The translations under genes were made by a program, and so were the position numbers. The notes beneath the pieces are model-generated. The model saw nothing but the letters and a program-made list of their open reading frames with translations. It searched no databases and was not told the DNA's origin. From an uncultured Variovorax sp. (GTDB lineage: Bacteria > Pseudomonadota > Gammaproteobacteria > Burkholderiales > Burkholderiaceae_C), in contig CAIQMJ010000301.1 in assembly GCA_903872875.1 (NCBI GenBank), forward strand, positions 1 through 16,729: a stretch of 16,729 nt of DNA. Direction: 5' to 3'. Below are positions 14,255 through 16,729 of this stretch, piece by piece (the first letter of the stretch is position 1; every line of letters begins with the position of its first letter).

Positions 14255-14261
14255 GTAATCG
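14245..14261. promoter_or_regulatory. Candidate TetR operator overlapping the -10 box
   Basis: CGATTA (14245-14250), spacer GTATG, TAATCG (14256-14261): a perfect 6-bp inverted repeat covering the predicted -10 and start of transcription. A dyad of this size immediately upstream of a tetR-family gene is typical of an autorepression site. Confidence 0.5.
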
Positions 14262-14279
14262 AAACGAAAGGGAAATCAC

Positions 14280-14936
14280 GTGGCAGCAATGGGACGCCCC
14301 CGCAGCTTCGACCGAGACGCCGCCGTCACGCAGGCGATGCATCTGTTCTGGGAGCATGGGTTCGATGCGACCTCGCTGGCGCAACTGAAGGACGGCCTTG
14401 GCGGCGGCATTTCGGCGCCCAGCTTCTATGCGGCGTTCGGGTCCAAGGAGGCGCTTTTTCAGGAGTCGGTGGCCCGGTACCTGGCGACCCATGGGCAGGT
14501 TACCGCCAGCCTGCAAGACCAGACACTCGCACCGCGCGACGCCATCGAAACGGCCTTGCGACAGTCGGCCGCGATGCAGTGCGGGCCGGGCCATCCGCGC
14601 GGCTGCATGGTGGCACTGGGGGTCATGAGCGCACCGTCTCCCGCCAATGCCGCGGTTGCCCAGCCACTGCACGATTCCCGTGCCGAGACGAGCGCGGGTC
14701 TGCTGGCGTGTGTCCGGCGGGGCGTGGCGGCGGGAGAACTCGAAGCCGACACGGACACCCTGGCGCTGGCGACGGTGTTCGACAGTTTCCTGACAGGCGT
14801 CGCCACCCTGGCGCGCGACGGCGCGGATGCAGTTCGGCTCGACGCCGCAGTCACCCAGGTGATGCGGCTGTGGGACGCCGCGAGGCGCAACAAGAAACAA
14901 GCGGGCAAACGGCCCGCTCACAGGACCACTTCATGA
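14280..14936 (+). CDS. TetR-family transcriptional regulator
   Basis: A 218-residue TetR/AcrR-type repressor of normal length. The N-terminal DNA-binding domain is clear: GRPRSFDRDAAVTQAMHLFW, then ATSLAQLKDGLGGG and SAPSFYAAFGSKEALFQESV. The C-terminal helical part (about 75-200) would bind an unknown ligand. The GTG at 14280 is preferred because AAAGGGA lies about 6 bases upstream; ATG at 14289, starting MGRPR, is the alternative with a 15-base spacing. Its stop overlaps the ATG of the downstream reductase (ATGA at 14933-14936), so the two are probably co-translated and the reductase or its substrate is likely linked to the signal sensed. A palindrome at 14245-14261 suggests autoregulation. 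Confidence 0.9.
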   Translation: MAAMGRPRSFDRDAAVTQAMHLFWEHGFDATSLAQLKDGLGGGISAPSFYAAFGSKEALFQESVARYLATHGQVTASLQDQTLAPRDAIETALRQSAAMQCGPGHPRGCMVALGVMSAPSPANAAVAQPLHDSRAETSAGLLACVRRGVAAGELEADTDTLALATVFDSFLTGVATLARDGADAVRLDAAVTQVMRLWDAARRNKKQAGKRPAHRTTS

Positions 14937-15847
14937 AGATCGCATTCATCGGTGTCGGCAGCATGGGCTCCGCCATCGTTCCCCATCTCGTCGCGCACGG
15001 GCACAAGGTATCCGCATGGGCCCGCAGGGCAGGGGCGGTGGCAGCGCTCGGAAGCGTTGAACCGCTCATCTCGCCATCGGACGCATTCACGGGTCACGAC
15101 GTCGTCATCACCATGCTCGCGGACGATGCCGCCGTGCGAAGCGTGCTGCTGGACAGCGGTGCGCTGATGTCGGCTACCGGCGACGTCGTTCACATCGTGA
15201 TGTCGACCATTTCGCCCGCCCTGGTTGCCGAGATGCAGCCGCTGCACAGGGAGGCTGGCGTGGGCTACGTGGCAGCGCCCGTGTTCGGCGTGCCGGCGGT
15301 GGCGGCAAGGGCAGAACTCAACATCCTCGCCGCCGGCGCGGATGCGGCCGTGCAGCGTGTGCAGCCTATCTTCGACGCCATCGGCAGGAAGACGTGGCGC
15401 CTCGGCGAAGATCCGGTCCGCGCCAATATCGCGAAGATCGCCGGCAACATGATGATCACGATGGCCATCGAGTCGATGGCTGAAGCCGGCACGCTGACCG
15501 AGTCCTACGGCCTGCCGGCGGCGGATTTCCTGGAGGTGGTCACCCAGACGCTGTTCGCATGCCCCAGCTACCAGCGTTACGGCAAGAACATCTCGCAACG
15601 GCGTTATGAGCCCGGGTTCCGCCTGGCACTGGGCCTCAAGGACGCAATCCTGGCGGGCGATGCGGCCGCGGATCGAAGCGTGAGCCTGCCAGGCGCGGCC
15701 GTCGTGCGCAATCGCCTGCAGGAAGCGGCGCGGATGGGGTGGGCAGACAAGGACTGGTCCGCGCTGGCGGAAGTCGGGCATTCAGAGTCGGCAGACGCTC
15801 AACCTCAAACCGCGGCTAGTTCGGTCTCCTCGAGCGGTGCGCCTTGA
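14933..15847 (+). CDS. NAD(P)-dependent beta-hydroxyacid dehydrogenase/imine reductase-type oxidoreductase
   Basis: A 304-residue enzyme of the 3-hydroxyisobutyrate dehydrogenase-like family. The N-terminal Rossmann fold starts MKIAFIGVGSMGS (GxGxxG at 7-12); the region following it has HGHKVSAWARRAG, where Arg residues may favour NADP. The substrate-loop region reads YVAAPVFGVPAVAARAELNI (112-131), and K168 in KIAGNMM is the expected catalytic Lys, with GLKDA at 234-238. The family normally oxidises beta-hydroxyacids or reduces imines or semialdehydes; the substrate is not readable. The last 15-20 residues (Ser/Ala-rich) extend beyond the usual end and are encoded within the 3' part of the convergent lysR gene (43-base overlap). 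The start overlaps the tetR stop. Confidence 0.87.
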   Translation: MKIAFIGVGSMGSAIVPHLVAHGHKVSAWARRAGAVAALGSVEPLISPSDAFTGHDVVITMLADDAAVRSVLLDSGALMSATGDVVHIVMSTISPALVAEMQPLHREAGVGYVAAPVFGVPAVAARAELNILAAGADAAVQRVQPIFDAIGRKTWRLGEDPVRANIAKIAGNMMITMAIESMAEAGTLTESYGLPAADFLEVVTQTLFACPSYQRYGKNISQRRYEPGFRLALGLKDAILAGDAAADRSVSLPGAAVVRNRLQEAARMGWADKDWSALAEVGHSESADAQPQTAASSVSSSGAP

Positions 15848-16725
15848 AGGGCGTCGACCAGAAAATCGACCATCACCCGGACCTTGGCGCTGAGATGACG
15901 GCGGCTTGCGTAGATTGCCAGGATGTCGATGGGCGGCATGCGATAGCCGGGCATGACTTCGACCAAGCGACCGGCCTGCACATCCTGGCCGACCACAAAG
16001 CTCGGCTGCCAGATGATGCCGGCGCCCGCGAGCGCTGCAGCGCGGGCGGTTTCGCCATTGTTGGCCCGCATGGCCCAGCGCACCCGCACGGATTCCAGCG
16101 TTCCTCCGGGGCCGGCCAACTGCCACTCATCGGATGTCGCACCGTACGTGTAGCCCAGGCACATGTGCCGGGCAAGATCCGCCGGGACCTCCGGCATGCC
16201 ATGGATCGCAAGGTACGCGGGTGACGCGCAGATCACGTTTGACGAGCAGCCCAGGCGGCGCGCAATATGGTTGCCGGACGTGGCCCGCGAGATGCGGATG
16301 GCAAGGTCGTAGCCCTCCTCGACGATATCGACCACGCGGTCGATGAGCGCAATGTCGAGTTCGACGTCGGGGTACTTCGCCATGAACCTCGGCCACAGGG
16401 GCGCCAGCACCAGGCTGCCGAAACTCAGCGGCGCGTTGATGCGCAAACGCCCGCGCGGCTGGAGCGATGCGGTGGTCGCCAGCGCCTCGGTCTCCGCCAC
16501 TTCTTCGAGAATCGACTTGGCCCGGTCGAACAGCGCTTCGCCGCCTTCGGTGAGCGACAGGCGGCGCGACGTGCGGTTGATCAGCCGCGTGCGCAAGTGG
16601 GCTTCCAGCTCGCTGACATAGCGCGTCACGTTGGCCGGCGAGGTGTCCAGCGCGTCTGCCGCCTTGGTGAAACTGCCCCGCGCCACCACGGTGACGAACA
16701 CCTCGTAAGCACGCAATCGGTCCAT
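15805..16725 (-). CDS. LysR-family transcriptional regulator, CrgA/AaeR-like
   Basis: A 306-residue LysR-type regulator. The N-terminal helix-turn-helix reads MDRLRAYEVFVTVVARGSF, SPANVTRYVSELEAHL and RLSLTEGG. GRLRINAPLSFGSLVLAPLW leads into the effector-binding domain, a pattern common in the CrgA/AaeR-like subgroup. The ATG at 16725 is four bases from the window end, so its ribosome site and promoter are not visible, but the coding region appears complete. Its 3' end overlaps the convergent reductase gene by 43 bases. Its target probably lies beyond the right edge; a role in controlling the reductase is possible but not supported by a divergent arrangement. Confidence 0.9.
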   Translation of the reverse strand: MDRLRAYEVFVTVVARGSFTKAADALDTSPANVTRYVSELEAHLRTRLINRTSRRLSLTEGGEALFDRAKSILEEVAETEALATTASLQPRGRLRINAPLSFGSLVLAPLWPRFMAKYPDVELDIALIDRVVDIVEEGYDLAIRISRATSGNHIARRLGCSSNVICASPAYLAIHGMPEVPADLARHMCLGYTYGATSDEWQLAGPGGTLESVRVRWAMRANNGETARAAALAGAGIIWQPSFVVGQDVQAGRLVEVMPGYRMPPIDILAIYASRRHLSAKVRVMVDFLVDALQGAPLEETELAAV

Positions 16726-16729
16726 GGGC

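Overview
The window looks like a chromosomal accessory region of a high-GC beta-proteobacterium, most likely Burkholderiales (Comamonadaceae or a Bordetella/Variovorax-like organism). This rests on uniformly high GC, GC-rich codon use, many LysR regulators, Tat-exported TRAP binding proteins and dense operons. The assignment is inferred from style and protein families; no rRNA or other marker is present. No stretch longer than about 200 bases lacks a gene or an annotated site, and I saw no tRNA, rRNA, CRISPR array or insertion sequence.

Left edge (1-2713): the 5' part of a minus-strand VirD4/TraG-type coupling ATPase of a conjugative type IV secretion system runs off the left end, so a conjugative element probably lies there. 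A long imperfect hairpin (1462-1506) separates it from a minus-strand LuxR-type regulator with a PAS-like domain.

Centre (2902-13573): a minus-strand LysR regulator faces a tightly packed plus-strand operon of nine genes. The order is phyH1, dctP1, phyH2, an NTF2-like gene, fused dctQM, an acyl-CoA synthetase, an SCP2-type thiolase, dctP2, phyH3. The three dioxygenases keep the Fe(II)/2-oxoglutarate residues and resemble ectoine hydroxylase (EctD) around the metal site, but lack some EctD-specific residues, and no ectoine synthesis genes are present. Two paralogous Tat-exported TRAP binding proteins appear to share a single fused membrane subunit. The likely job is uptake of an unknown organic acid, CoA activation, oxidative hydroxylation and thiolytic or retro-aldol cleavage. 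A T-N11-A LysR box overlaps the predicted lysR promoter in the divergent gap. This operon is the most interesting part of the window.

Right side (13638-16725): a small minus-strand DUF4126-like membrane protein, then a TetR regulator translationally coupled (ATGA overlap) to a beta-hydroxyacid dehydrogenase-type reductase, with a palindromic operator candidate over the tetR promoter. Last is a minus-strand CrgA/AaeR-type LysR regulator whose 3' end overlaps the reductase gene by 43 bases.
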